DNA of 64,000 nucleotides, from NCBI GenBank assembly GCA_018673475.1, contig JABHCN010000009.1, positions 58,367 to 122,366 on the forward strand, written 5' to 3'. This stretch comes from Actinomycetota bacterium (GTDB lineage: Bacteria; Actinomycetota; Acidimicrobiia; Acidimicrobiales; MedAcidi-G1). Shown piece after piece: positions 33,860 through 42,116 of the stretch. Each line of letters opens with the position of its first letter. Within the stretch, counting starts at the first letter, position 1. Below the pieces are notes generated by a model. It saw nothing but the letters and a program-made list of their open reading frames with translations, was not told the origin of the DNA and ran no database searches. The translations under genes were made by a program, and so were the position numbers.

Positions 33860-34866
33860 TGACGATCGGCAACTCACCGCTAGAAGGTTGTTCCCCGCTT
33901 CCGCTGAGCGTCAACCTCATGCCGGATGCTCCTGTTGGCGATGTCGTAGAGTTGGCGTCCCTCGCCGAAAGCTTGGGCTACCGACGATGCTGGGTGTACG
34001 ACGAAGGCCTCGTGACGAGGGACGTGTACGTGACGCTTGCGGCAATTGCCCTCGCAACCGAGCGCATTCGGCTGGGACCCGGTATCACCAATCCGTACGT
34101 GCGTCACCCGGGGGTCACCGCTGCTGCGATTGCGACGCTTGATGAGTTGAGCGGCGGTAGAGCCTTCGTGGGAGTCGGTGCCGGCGGTGGCCTCACCCTT
34201 GATCCCCTTGGCATCAGACGACACCGCCCCCTCACAGCGGTGAGGGAGATGGTGGTCGCGCTGCGTGATCTGTTCGACGGGCGGACGGTCGACACTGAGG
34301 GTGCCGTGTCATCGTTCAAGTCGGCTTCCATCGGGTTTGCGAGGCCTGGTATCGAGATCATCATGGCTGGGCGGGGCCCCAGGATGACCAGGCTAGGCGG
34401 CGAGGTGGCTGACGGCTTCTATCTCAGTTTCATCCATCGAGACCTTGTCGAACGACACGTGTCGTCGCTTCGAGCCCTGGCTGAGGGAAGAGATCGGCCG
34501 TTCGAAATCATCTACTCGACGATGGTCGTGACCACCGATGCCGAGTTTCGTGAAGCCCGCGCCGCCCTCAGTTTCAGGTTGTTGGATTCGCCCCCGGAGG
34601 TGAAGGCGATGATTGGAATGAAAGAGTCAGAGGTAGAGGCCATACGGGACGCCTTGAGCACTGGGGGGCCGGCCCTGGCGGCGGACCATGTACGTGAGGA
34701 GTGGGTTCCACATTTCACGGTGGTTGGGTCCGTTGTAGAAGCCGGTGCAACGTTGCGAGATCTCGTGTCCCGGTACAGGATCGACGAATTCCAGTTACCG
34801 GTCTCGAAGGTGGATGGTGCAGCAGGGTTGATAGAGCGGACTGCAGTGGCCTTCCGGTCAGGGTGA
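33859..34866 (+). CDS. LLM-class oxidoreductase (copy B2)
   Basis: A 335-residue luciferase-like enzyme. It is a close paralogue of 18742-19749, with the same length and matching segments CWVYDEGLVTRDVYVT, GPGITNPYVRHPG, GAGGGLTLDPLGI and MAGRGPRMTRLGG. ATG 33859 overlaps the upstream stop (TGATG). The base composition is visibly less GC-rich than that of its paralogue and of the preceding gene, so recent transfer of one copy is possible. The gene ends 2 bases before the convergent UbiD gene. Confidence 0.85.
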   Translation: MTIGNSPLEGCSPLPLSVNLMPDAPVGDVVELASLAESLGYRRCWVYDEGLVTRDVYVTLAAIALATERIRLGPGITNPYVRHPGVTAAAIATLDELSGGRAFVGVGAGGGLTLDPLGIRRHRPLTAVREMVVALRDLFDGRTVDTEGAVSSFKSASIGFARPGIEIIMAGRGPRMTRLGGEVADGFYLSFIHRDLVERHVSSLRALAEGRDRPFEIIYSTMVVTTDAEFREARAALSFRLLDSPPEVKAMIGMKESEVEAIRDALSTGGPALAADHVREEWVPHFTVVGSVVEAGATLRDLVSRYRIDEFQLPVSKVDGAAGLIERTAVAFRSG

Positions 34867-34868
34867 GG

Positions 34869-36212
34869 TCAGGCCAGATATCCGGGTAGGTCCACGGGTG
34901 CATATGCCACACGTTCTCCGTAGTCGCGTCGTTCCCGCTTGTAGGTGGCGTCGATGCCTACCTTTGTGCCCACGCCCCTGGTGTCTGCCGTCGGATCCAT
35001 TTCGTGGCCCTGGGCGCTCGCCACGGTAAACACATCATCTTCCCAATGAACCCGGTTGGTAATCGCCCAGTGGAGGTCTGACGGTTCGTGGATGTCGATG
35101 TCGCGGTCAATGACCACGACGTTTCGAATGTTGATGTGGGCTGCCATGGCAGCCATAGCGAGGTTCTTCGGGCTACCAGGATTGTCTCTGTCGATTTGAA
35201 TGATCGCCAAGAACCCGTTTCCATAAGGTGGAATGTGGACGTCGGCGGTCGGATCCAGGTGGCGGACGAATCGGCGGAGAAGCGGCTCCCGGGGAAGGAT
35301 GTTGCCGAGGTAGACATGCTCGTACCAGCCGGGCACGATCGTCTGGTAGATCGGATCGTCCCTCCAGGAGATTGAGGTCACCTCGAAGGTCGGGCTGTTC
35401 CATGTCTCCCCGTGGTAGCCGTGAAACTCGGCCAAGGGCCCCTCTGGTTTTCTGTCGGCTGGGTGCAGCATCCCCTCGACCACGATCTCGGCGGAGGCCG
35501 GAACATCGATATCGACCGTGGTCCCCTTGCACACCTCGATACCGGCACCTCGGATTGCGCCGGCAATGAACAACTCGTCCACCGGGGTCTTCACGCCGGC
35601 GGCGATCATGATCGCCGGATCGAGGCCTATCGCGAGAGCAATCGGAAACGGTGAGTCCGGTTCGTCACGCGATTTCCAAAAGGTTCCGACATCTCTCCAC
35701 TCGTTCACGTTGAAGCCAAATCTGGTTGGACCCAACCTGAGCATCCGGTTGTAGCCGAGGTTGCCCCTTCCCGACACCGGGTCCTTAGCCACGGTCACGG
35801 CGCCGGTAATGAAGGCTCCACCATCTCCGCGGCTGTGCGTTGGAATTGGTAGGTCGAAATCGGCCAGGTCGTCGCCCGAGACCCGGTTCGCCTGCCAAGC
35901 GGCCTGTTCGATACGGACCGGCGCAATTCCGTTTGCCTGGTCGAGCACGCTGTCCATGACATCGATGATCTCGTTTGGCTGACATCCGAGGGCAATGGCG
36001 GTTCGTCGGTGAGACGCGATTCCGCCACAGAAGATCGGCCACCGGCTTCCATCTACGTTTTCGAACAATCCGGCACCGGTTCCGGTCCGGGCAAGAGCGG
36101 CGCCAACGTCAGCCAACTCGTGTCGGATAGATACTTGACGGCTGATGCGGGCCAACTGGCCGTCGGCCTCGAGCGCTTCGATGAAACCACGAAGGTCGTT
36201 GATAGCGGCCAT
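34869..36212 (-). CDS. UbiD-family prenyl-FMN-dependent decarboxylase
   Basis: A 447-residue UbiD enzyme expected to add or remove a carboxyl group on an aromatic, heteroaromatic or unsaturated acid using prenylated FMN. The EGMLHPADRKPEGPLAEFHGY segment holds the family's conserved glutamates, and YNRMLRLGPTRFGFN contains the cofactor-binding region. A ubiX gene lies 1.4 kb away on the other strand. The gene is preceded on its strand by a cytosine-deaminase-like gene (44-base gap), which points to a pyrimidine- or azole-like carboxylate. It is not the ubiquinone/menaquinone enzyme by context, as no quinone genes are near. Confidence 0.9.
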   Translation of the reverse strand: MAAINDLRGFIEALEADGQLARISRQVSIRHELADVGAALARTGTGAGLFENVDGSRWPIFCGGIASHRRTAIALGCQPNEIIDVMDSVLDQANGIAPVRIEQAAWQANRVSGDDLADFDLPIPTHSRGDGGAFITGAVTVAKDPVSGRGNLGYNRMLRLGPTRFGFNVNEWRDVGTFWKSRDEPDSPFPIALAIGLDPAIMIAAGVKTPVDELFIAGAIRGAGIEVCKGTTVDIDVPASAEIVVEGMLHPADRKPEGPLAEFHGYHGETWNSPTFEVTSISWRDDPIYQTIVPGWYEHVYLGNILPREPLLRRFVRHLDPTADVHIPPYGNGFLAIIQIDRDNPGSPKNLAMAAMAAHINIRNVVVIDRDIDIHEPSDLHWAITNRVHWEDDVFTVASAQGHEMDPTADTRGVGTKVGIDATYKRERRDYGERVAYAPVDLPGYLA

Positions 36213-36255
36213 TGGCAGATCCTATGGCAACGCCACCGGTCGGAGAACAGGTGGG

Positions 36256-37491
36256 TCAGCCTGTCCGGTGGATCCTGAGGTCCTGATCGGCTGATGCAAC
36301 CAGGACACCTCTGCGGAAGACGCGTCGGGACATTGGGGCGTCGGCGATCGCTGCACGCACCGACGGTGCGTCGATCGCCACCAGGTCGGCTACATCGCCC
36401 GGCCGGATGGACGACTCGGGTAGGTCCAGGGCTCTTCGTGCGTTGGTGCTCACCATCGAGTACGAGTCGTCCGGGGTCTGGTGCCCTGCCATCACCATGA
36501 GGGCTGCGGTCTCCAACGGGTCGCTGCGGCCGACCAGGTTGAACGGATCCTGGACGTTGTCTGCTCCGGCGGCCACCAACACGCCTGCTTCCCGTAGGGC
36601 GGTTGTCGCTGTCAGGCCCCGGGGGGTAGCGGTCGGGCTGTCCCGGCCCTGGAGGAACAGGTTTGTCTGGGGCAGGGGAAACACCGATATCCCGGCCTCG
36701 GCTACCAGAGCGGCCACCTCGGCCTGCACCTCAGGTGACTGCAGTCCGAGCGTCACGCAGTGTCCCGCCGAGACCCCGTTGCCGAAACCGGAGCTAATAA
36801 CCTGACGGGCGAGGTCGCGGAGGGTGAGCACCGACGGGTCGAGGGCCTCGTCGACATGGAGGTCAACACCGATTCCAGCTTCTGTGGCCACCTCGAGGGC
36901 GTGTGAGATCAGGCCGGGTCCGTCCGGGTCAAGGTGGGGACAGCCACCCACCAGGTCGGCTCCCACCTCGATGGCAGCAGCCAGTGCGGCCCTGTTGCCC
37001 TTACCTTCGGGACCCGTCATGGGGTTGCTCGTGAGGGCGACGATCTGGACGTCCATCAACCCGTTCATTCGGAGAGCTGCCTCGCGGACGGCCCGGATGC
37101 TCTGGATTCCTGAGCTCACGTTCACATGTGTGCGCACAGCCGTCGCCCCGTGAAGTAGCAGCAGTTCCATGGCCCTGGTCGCCCGTTCGGTTGTGTCTTG
37201 GTAGCTGAACCTGCCGGCGGAACTGGCTGACATCCATGAATCGATTGCTCCGCGGAGGTCGCCCGTCAGGTTTGGTACCGACTCCGCGGTGAGTGCCTTG
37301 TCGAGGTGGGCATGGGGTTCTGCCATAGCCGGCAGCACCAGCCATCTCTCAAGGTCTACGCCCGGCAGGCAGGTGTGGAGTGGTGATCCGGGCTTTCGGA
37401 CCTCAGTTACAAGGCCGTCAAAGGTATGGATGTCTACCACTCGACCGTCGGCCAGCTTGGCATCACGTAGTACGAATTCAGTTGTTTCCAC
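36256..37491 (-). CDS. Cytosine-deaminase-like amidohydrolase (CodA type)
   Basis: A 411-residue amidohydrolase of the cytosine/isoguanine/N-isopropylammelide deaminase group. Metal and active-site segments are EPHAHLDKA (near residue 62), VDLHVDEALD, VSAGHCVT and AAGADNVQDPF. It would hydrolyse a C-N bond of a pyrimidine- or triazine-like ring. The GTG start at 37491 has a GGAG 5 bases upstream and a TAGCAT -10 about 33 bases upstream. It precedes UbiD on the same strand and is divergent from ubiX, so the three genes probably form one pathway segment. Confidence 0.84.
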   Translation of the reverse strand: METTEFVLRDAKLADGRVVDIHTFDGLVTEVRKPGSPLHTCLPGVDLERWLVLPAMAEPHAHLDKALTAESVPNLTGDLRGAIDSWMSASSAGRFSYQDTTERATRAMELLLLHGATAVRTHVNVSSGIQSIRAVREAALRMNGLMDVQIVALTSNPMTGPEGKGNRAALAAAIEVGADLVGGCPHLDPDGPGLISHALEVATEAGIGVDLHVDEALDPSVLTLRDLARQVISSGFGNGVSAGHCVTLGLQSPEVQAEVAALVAEAGISVFPLPQTNLFLQGRDSPTATPRGLTATTALREAGVLVAAGADNVQDPFNLVGRSDPLETAALMVMAGHQTPDDSYSMVSTNARRALDLPESSIRPGDVADLVAIDAPSVRAAIADAPMSRRVFRRGVLVASADQDLRIHRTG

Positions 37492-37524
37492 GACGCTCCA
37501 TGTTCACGTTCGGTGACCGGCTTG

Positions 37525-37530
37525 ATGCTA
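37525..37530 (-). promoter_or_regulatory. Putative -10 (TAGCAT) for the CodA-like/UbiD unit
   Basis: TAGCAT on the minus strand, 33 bases before GTG 37491. This is a normal leader with a Shine-Dalgarno sequence, unlike the leaderless genes of the window. Confidence 0.35.
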
Positions 37531-37644
37531 GCGACGGCCTCCAGAACCAGAACATCCGGAGGGTAGTGTCGTGAGGCTCCGTGGTAGGAATGGTCCGGTG
37601 GGCTGATTTCATGTGAACGAGATGTCGGAATGGGAGTACAGGGT

Positions 37645-38205
37645 ATGAGACGGGTGGTGCTCGGTTTGACCGGAGCCAGTGGAGTTGCATTCGGAATACG
37701 CGCCCTTGAGATGCTCGTCGGCGTCGATGGCATCGAGTCTCATCTGATCGTCACCTCTGCGGCGAGGTTGACCATTGGTCTAGAGACGGATCTCTCCGTA
37801 GCCGAGGTTGAGGGCCTCGCCGACGTGGTCCATCCCGTCAGGGATATCGCTGCCGGTCCCGCCAGCGGGTCATTTCAGACTGCCGGAATGCTCGTAGCCC
37901 CCTGCTCGATTCGAGCGCTCTCAGCCATTGCGAACTCCCACAGTTCTGACCTCCTGGTAAGGGCCGCTGACGTAACGCTCAAAGAGCATCGACCACTCGT
38001 GCTTATGGTCCGTGAGGCGCCGCTACATCTGGGGCACCTGCGCCTGATGTCCCAGGTGGTGGAGATGGGTGGGGTCATCTACCCGCCGGTACCGGCTCTC
38101 TACACCCGCCCAGAGACCCTCGACGACATGGTGTCCCACACCGCTGCTCGGGCCCTTGACTTGTTGGGTGTTGAGATAGATGGCATGGAGCGCTGGCTAG
38201 GGTGA
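37645..38205 (+). CDS. ubiX: UbiX-family flavin prenyltransferase
   Basis: A 186-residue enzyme that makes prenylated FMN for UbiD. The glycine-rich start (LGLTGASGVAFGIRALEML), VTSAARLTI, the LLVRAADVTLKEHRPLVLMVREAPLHLGHL segment and the closing PPVPALYTRP all match the family. ATG 37645 has a GGGAG 8 bases upstream and is preferred over the ATG at 37630. Divergence from the UbiD/CodA-like unit supports a shared role, and the gene runs straight into the creatininase gene with a 4-base gap. Confidence 0.93.
   Translation: MRRVVLGLTGASGVAFGIRALEMLVGVDGIESHLIVTSAARLTIGLETDLSVAEVEGLADVVHPVRDIAAGPASGSFQTAGMLVAPCSIRALSAIANSHSSDLLVRAADVTLKEHRPLVLMVREAPLHLGHLRLMSQVVEMGGVIYPPVPALYTRPETLDDMVSHTAARALDLLGVEIDGMERWLG
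38198..38203 (+). promoter_or_regulatory. Putative -10 (TAGGGT) before creatininase gene
   Basis: TGGCTAGGGT lies at the very end of ubiX, 6 bases before ATG 38210. It would give an extra leaderless transcript inside the operon. Confidence 0.4.
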
Positions 38206-38209
38206 CGCC

Positions 38210-38980
38210 ATGTCCGGATGCCTCGCCGACCTGTCAGGGCCGAGTATCTCAGATGCCGTAGGCGTCGATTCGATCATCCTGCTCCCCGTTGGTGCCATCG
38301 AACAGCATGGTCCCCACCTGCCCCTGTCGGTCGATGCCGTCATCGCCGAAGAGGTGGCCTCGGCGCTGCTCACCGCAGTCGGTGACGACGTCGACCTGTG
38401 GCTACTCCCGACCCTTGCCGTATCCAAGTCCAACGAGCACGCCTGGTCGCCCGGAACCCTCTGGTTGAGTTCCGAGACGATGCTGCGGGTCCTTGGCGAC
38501 ATCGCCGCCTGCGTGGCGACCACCCCTGCGCGGAGGCTCGTATTCCTGAATGCCCACGGCGGAAACACGTCGCTACTTTCGGTGGCCTGTCGGGATATCC
38601 GGGTGAGACACGACCTGTTGACCTTTCTCGTGCACCCGTCCCTGCCGCCTGCGTCGGGTGGCACGAGCACCGAGGAGGAGCTCGGCATGGGAATCCACGG
38701 TGGTCTCAACGAGACCTCGGTCTTCGCCCACCTGCGACCAGGAGAGGTCGACATGGACCGTGCCGTCCGTAACGTCCCCGAGTGGATGGCAGGCAACCCG
38801 TCGGTCCGCTTCGGCGGTCCGGTCCAGTTCGGGTGGACAAGCCGGGACTTTGGACCCGGCGGCCACATCGGTGACCCCACCGGCGCCAACCCCGAGTTGG
38901 GCCGGAAGTTGTTCGATGCGGCAGTGGCCAGCCTCGCTGAGCAGATGTGCGAGATCGCCGGATTCGACTTCAGGGCTTGA
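38210..38980 (+). CDS. Creatininase-family amidohydrolase
   Basis: A 256-residue metal-dependent amidohydrolase. The two-metal site is recognisable from EQHGPHLPLSVDA (near residue 28), LNAHGGN (~118) and the EEELGMGIHGGLNETS segment. Members cleave cyclic amides such as creatinine or the formamide of 2-amino-5-formylamino-6-ribosylaminopyrimidinone phosphate, or act in mycofactocin maturation. No mycofactocin genes are present, so ring opening in the local catabolic pathway is the better guess. Confidence 0.88.
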   Translation: MSGCLADLSGPSISDAVGVDSIILLPVGAIEQHGPHLPLSVDAVIAEEVASALLTAVGDDVDLWLLPTLAVSKSNEHAWSPGTLWLSSETMLRVLGDIAACVATTPARRLVFLNAHGGNTSLLSVACRDIRVRHDLLTFLVHPSLPPASGGTSTEEELGMGIHGGLNETSVFAHLRPGEVDMDRAVRNVPEWMAGNPSVRFGGPVQFGWTSRDFGPGGHIGDPTGANPELGRKLFDAAVASLAEQMCEIAGFDFRA

Positions 38981-39029
38981 GCAGGCGTTTCACGGCTGGT
39001 CATATCTGGGGCATGATGTCCCGGTGCCG

Positions 39030-39257
39030 ATGACCGCCGAGTTCACCATTGAACCGTTCGTCGAGGGCGATCCGGGACCCCATGTTCTGGCCGCCATCGA
39101 GGTTGCGGAGTCGGCCGGGCTGGCTGTTGAGATCGGGCCGTTCGGCACCTCGGTCAGCGGTGACCCCGAGGTGGTTCTGTCTACGGTCGATGGAATCCTC
39201 AGGGCCGCGGTGGCCAACGGGGCTACCCGGATTTCCCTCCAGGTGAATACCGGGTAG
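39030..39257 (+). CDS. Thiamine-binding (MTH1187/YkoF-like) small protein
   Basis: A 75-residue protein with the hallmark pattern EPFVEGDPGPHVLAAI, GLAVEIGPFGTSV and ATRISLQV of the MTH1187/YkoF family, whose members bind thiamine or its hydroxymethylpyrimidine part. The gene is short and lies within a longer open frame in which only this part is coding in character; ATG 39030 gives the standard N-terminus. It sits between creatininase and the BMP lipoprotein gene and could sense or buffer a pyrimidine ligand related to the transported compound. Confidence 0.8.
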   Translation: MTAEFTIEPFVEGDPGPHVLAAIEVAESAGLAVEIGPFGTSVSGDPEVVLSTVDGILRAAVANGATRISLQVNTG

Positions 39258-39303
39258 CGGGCCGACCTCGCCCTGACAGACCGGTGGCGCGTCCATCGAA
39301 AAC

Positions 39304-39321
39304 CTGACAGAGTGTTGAACG
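39304..39321 (+). promoter_or_regulatory. 18-base motif shared with the operon A promoter
   Basis: CTGACAGAGTGTTGAACG agrees at 15 of 18 positions with 6140-6157 upstream of the first Mo-hydroxylase operon. It lies 68 bases before the BMP lipoprotein start and may be an operator for a common regulator. Confidence 0.35.
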
Positions 39322-39389
39322 TCCAGGTGCGAGATGAACAGGGGTCGATGCAGCGACCCTGATCGCGTCTGGCGAAAGGAGAATATCGA

Positions 39390-40475
39390 ATGACGATCCA
39401 CAGGCGCCTGCTCGGCCTCTTGGCGGTGGTCCTTACGCTCGGAATGGTGGCCTCGGCCTGCGGCTCCGACGAAGGTGCGGATACCAAGGCGGCGTTCATC
39501 TACGTTGGTCCGGTCGGCGACGCTGGCTGGACCTACGCCCATGATCAGGGAAGGGTCGCCGCTGCGGCCGAGACCGGCGTGGAAACGGCGTACGTCGAGG
39601 CCGTTCCCGAGGGAACCGCAGACTTCGGCAACCACGTCCGCGACTTCATAGACCAGGGCTACAACGTGATCATTGGAACGTCGTTCGGCTATATGGACGA
39701 CATGCTGGCACTTGCCGACGAGTACCCCGATGTCGTCTTCGAGCATGTTTCCGGATTCAAGCAGAACGACACCAACTTCGGTAACACCTTCGGGCGAATG
39801 TACGAGCCCCGGTACCTGACCGGAATGGTCGCCGGCTCTGCAACCGAGTCGAACCTGCTCGGCTACGTGGCGGCGTTCCCGATTCCCGAGGTAATCCGGG
39901 GAATCAACGCATTCACGCTCGGTGTGCGGGCAGTCAACCCGGATGCCCAGGTTGAGGTGATCTGGACAAGCACCTGGTTCGATCCAGCGGTCGAGGGCGA
40001 TTCTGCCCAGGCCCTGCTCGACAAGGGCGCTGACGTGATCGCGATGCACCAGGACTCCACCGCCGCAGGCGAGAAGGCCGAGGCGGCCGGTGCCCGGTGG
40101 GTCTCCTACAACTCCGACATGAGCGCGTTCGCACCCAATGCATTCCTCACGGCTCCGGTCTGGGACTGGGGCCCGCGCTATGTCGAGATCATCGAGGCCG
40201 CCAAGGCCGGCACCTACAAGCCGGATTCCTACTGGGGCTCCATGGCAGACGGGGTTGTCGACATCGCTGACATCGCAGCCGACGTTGACGCAGGCGTGAA
40301 GGCAGCCGTCGCCGACAAGAAGGCGGCGATCATCGCGGGCAACTTCCACGTCTTCAGCGGCCCGATCAATGATCAGGACGGCCACCTTGTGGTGGCTGCG
40401 GGCGAGACCATGGACGATGGGTCCATGCTCGGAATGGACTTCTTCGTAGAGGGAGTGATCGGCTCCACGGGCTGA
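39390..40475 (+). CDS. BMP/PnrA-family substrate-binding lipoprotein of ABC importer
   Basis: A 361-residue exported lipoprotein. A signal peptide (RR at residues 5-6, hydrophobic 8-20) ends at an ASAC lipobox, with Cys24 as the lipidated residue. The BMP fold is seen in FIYVGPVGDAGWTYAHDQG (~36-54) and FGRMYEPRYLTGMVAG. Characterised members bind purine nucleosides (Treponema PnrA) or related ligands. An AGGAGA Shine-Dalgarno sequence precedes the ATG. A strong hairpin after the stop separates it from the transporter core genes, a common way of making excess binding protein. Confidence 0.92.
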   Translation: MTIHRRLLGLLAVVLTLGMVASACGSDEGADTKAAFIYVGPVGDAGWTYAHDQGRVAAAAETGVETAYVEAVPEGTADFGNHVRDFIDQGYNVIIGTSFGYMDDMLALADEYPDVVFEHVSGFKQNDTNFGNTFGRMYEPRYLTGMVAGSATESNLLGYVAAFPIPEVIRGINAFTLGVRAVNPDAQVEVIWTSTWFDPAVEGDSAQALLDKGADVIAMHQDSTAAGEKAEAAGARWVSYNSDMSAFAPNAFLTAPVWDWGPRYVEIIEAAKAGTYKPDSYWGSMADGVVDIADIAADVDAGVKAAVADKKAAIIAGNFHVFSGPINDQDGHLVVAAGETMDDGSMLGMDFFVEGVIGSTG

Positions 40476-40503
40476 GCCGCAAAATACCCGAGTACATGAC
40501 CGT

Positions 40504-40535
40504 CGGCGCCGAGGGGGGGGGATCCCCCGGCGCCG
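40504..40535 (+). terminator. GC-rich hairpin (attenuator) between binding-protein and ATPase genes
   Basis: Arms CGGCGCC plus GGGGG (40504-40517, with a GA bulge) pair with CCCCCGGCGCCG (40524-40535) around a 6-base loop. There is no T-tract, so partial termination or 3'-end protection is more likely than full stop. Confidence 0.55.
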
Positions 40536-40625
40536 TCGGCGCGTCTGCCCGCTGATCCCGGAGATGAGAATGCGATTTCGCACATAACCAGCGCTGGAGA
40601 CCCCACAAGCGATTCCGCGGTCGAG

Positions 40626-42116
40626 TTGAGCGACATCTGGAAGCGGTTCCCCGGGGTGGTGGCGAACGCCGGGGCCAACCTGAGTGTTTCCCGGGGCAGC
40701 ATCCACGCCGTGCTCGGCGAGAACGGTGCCGGCAAGTCGACGCTGATGAACGTGTTGGCAGGTGTCTATCGACCCGATGAGGGTGAGGTCCGTGTTGAGG
40801 GGGTGGCACACAGGTTCCGTACCCCCGCCGACGCCCTTGCTGCAGGGATCGGCATGGTGCACCAGGAGTTCCGCCTGGTGCCCTCGTTCACTGTGGCCGA
40901 GAACGTGGTTCTCGGAGCTGCCGCCAGGATCCTGCGACGCCAGGCCATCGAGGACGAGGTGGCGGACCTAGCTGAGCAGTTCGGCCTGGCCACCCGACCC
41001 GATCGTCCGGTGTGGCAACTGTCGATGGGTGAGCGACAGAGGGTCGAGATCCTCAAGGCCCTGTGGCGTGATGCACACATCCTGATTCTGGATGAACCGA
41101 CAGCGGTGCTCACACCGGCTGAGGCCGACGAATTGGGGGTTGTTCTCAGGGCAATGGCCGACGCCGGCAGGTCGGTGATCTTCATAAGCCACAAGCTTCA
41201 CGAGGTAACCGGTTTTTGCGACGAGGCAACCGTGCTGCGGGGAGGCCGGACGGTCGCAGCCTCAGTGAGGGTCGCTGATACCGATGCCGGCGAGTTGGCA
41301 TCGCTCATGGTCGGATCCTCACCCATGACGACCGAGCGGCCACCGGCCCATCCGGCAGGCCCGCCACTCCTTGAGGTCTCCGGCCTGTCGGCGCTCGGTG
41401 ACCGTGGACTACCGGCACTTCAGTCGGTCGACCTGACTGTCAGGTCCGGTGAGATTGTCGGCATTGCCGGGGTGGCCGGCAACGGCCAGCGGGAGCTATG
41501 CCAGGTTGTGGCGGGCCTGCGGTCGGCGACAGCCGGAACCGTCCACCTCGCCGGCGACGACCTGACCGGGGCGTCACCAAGGAAGCTCTTTCAGGCGGGG
41601 CTCGGCTACATCCCCGAGGACCGGCTCGGCGTTGGTCTGGCTCCGCGACTGTCGGTGGTCGACAACTCGATCCTACGTACATACGAGGCTCACCGCCGTG
41701 GCCCGTTCATCGTCGCTGAGAGGGCCGAGGCCCACTGCGTCGACCTGGTCGAGAGGTTTGGTGTGCGCACCGGTCCCCTTGACGACCCCATGGCCGGGCT
41801 CTCCGGCGGAAACCTGCAACGCCTTTTGGTAGGACGTGAGTTGAGCGGGCGACCCCGGGTGGTGGTGGCGGCCCAGCCGACCCGCGGGCTTGACGTGCAG
41901 GGGGTCAAGGCCATCCAGGACCTCCTCGTCGAGGCGAGGGACGAAGGCGCTGCTGTGCTGCTGGTCTCAGAGGACCTCGACGAGTTGTTGACCCTCGCCG
42001 ACCGTCTGGTTGTCATGCACGACGGTGAGATCGTCGGCGAGTTTGATCCCACCACGGCTGCCCGGTCCGAGATCGGTGAGGCCATGATCGGTCACGGCGC
42101 GGGAGTCGGCTCGTGA
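40626..42116 (+). CDS. BMP-type (nucleoside) ABC transporter ATPase, tandem ABC domains
   Basis: A ~496-residue ATPase with two ABC domains, as in the Nup/Rbs-like sugar and nucleoside importers. The first has Walker A GENGAGKST (~33-41), signature LSMGERQR and Walker B ILILDEPTAVLT. The second has an altered Walker A (GVAGNGQRE) and signature LSGGNLQR. The start is problematic: TTG 40626 is the only canonical codon near the N-terminus and cuts into the first beta-strand (AVELSDIWKRF). The frame stays open upstream to 40500 without ATG or GTG. A rare upstream initiation codon or a sequence error should be considered. Confidence 0.88.
   Translation: MSDIWKRFPGVVANAGANLSVSRGSIHAVLGENGAGKSTLMNVLAGVYRPDEGEVRVEGVAHRFRTPADALAAGIGMVHQEFRLVPSFTVAENVVLGAAARILRRQAIEDEVADLAEQFGLATRPDRPVWQLSMGERQRVEILKALWRDAHILILDEPTAVLTPAEADELGVVLRAMADAGRSVIFISHKLHEVTGFCDEATVLRGGRTVAASVRVADTDAGELASLMVGSSPMTTERPPAHPAGPPLLEVSGLSALGDRGLPALQSVDLTVRSGEIVGIAGVAGNGQRELCQVVAGLRSATAGTVHLAGDDLTGASPRKLFQAGLGYIPEDRLGVGLAPRLSVVDNSILRTYEAHRRGPFIVAERAEAHCVDLVERFGVRTGPLDDPMAGLSGGNLQRLLVGRELSGRPRVVVAAQPTRGLDVQGVKAIQDLLVEARDEGAAVLLVSEDLDELLTLADRLVVMHDGEIVGEFDPTTAARSEIGEAMIGHGAGVGS

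Noticed and set aside
39000..40862. Minus-strand open frame (620 codons) opposite the BMP lipoprotein gene
   Set aside because: It crosses the hairpin and the real gene boundaries and has no domain; a shadow.
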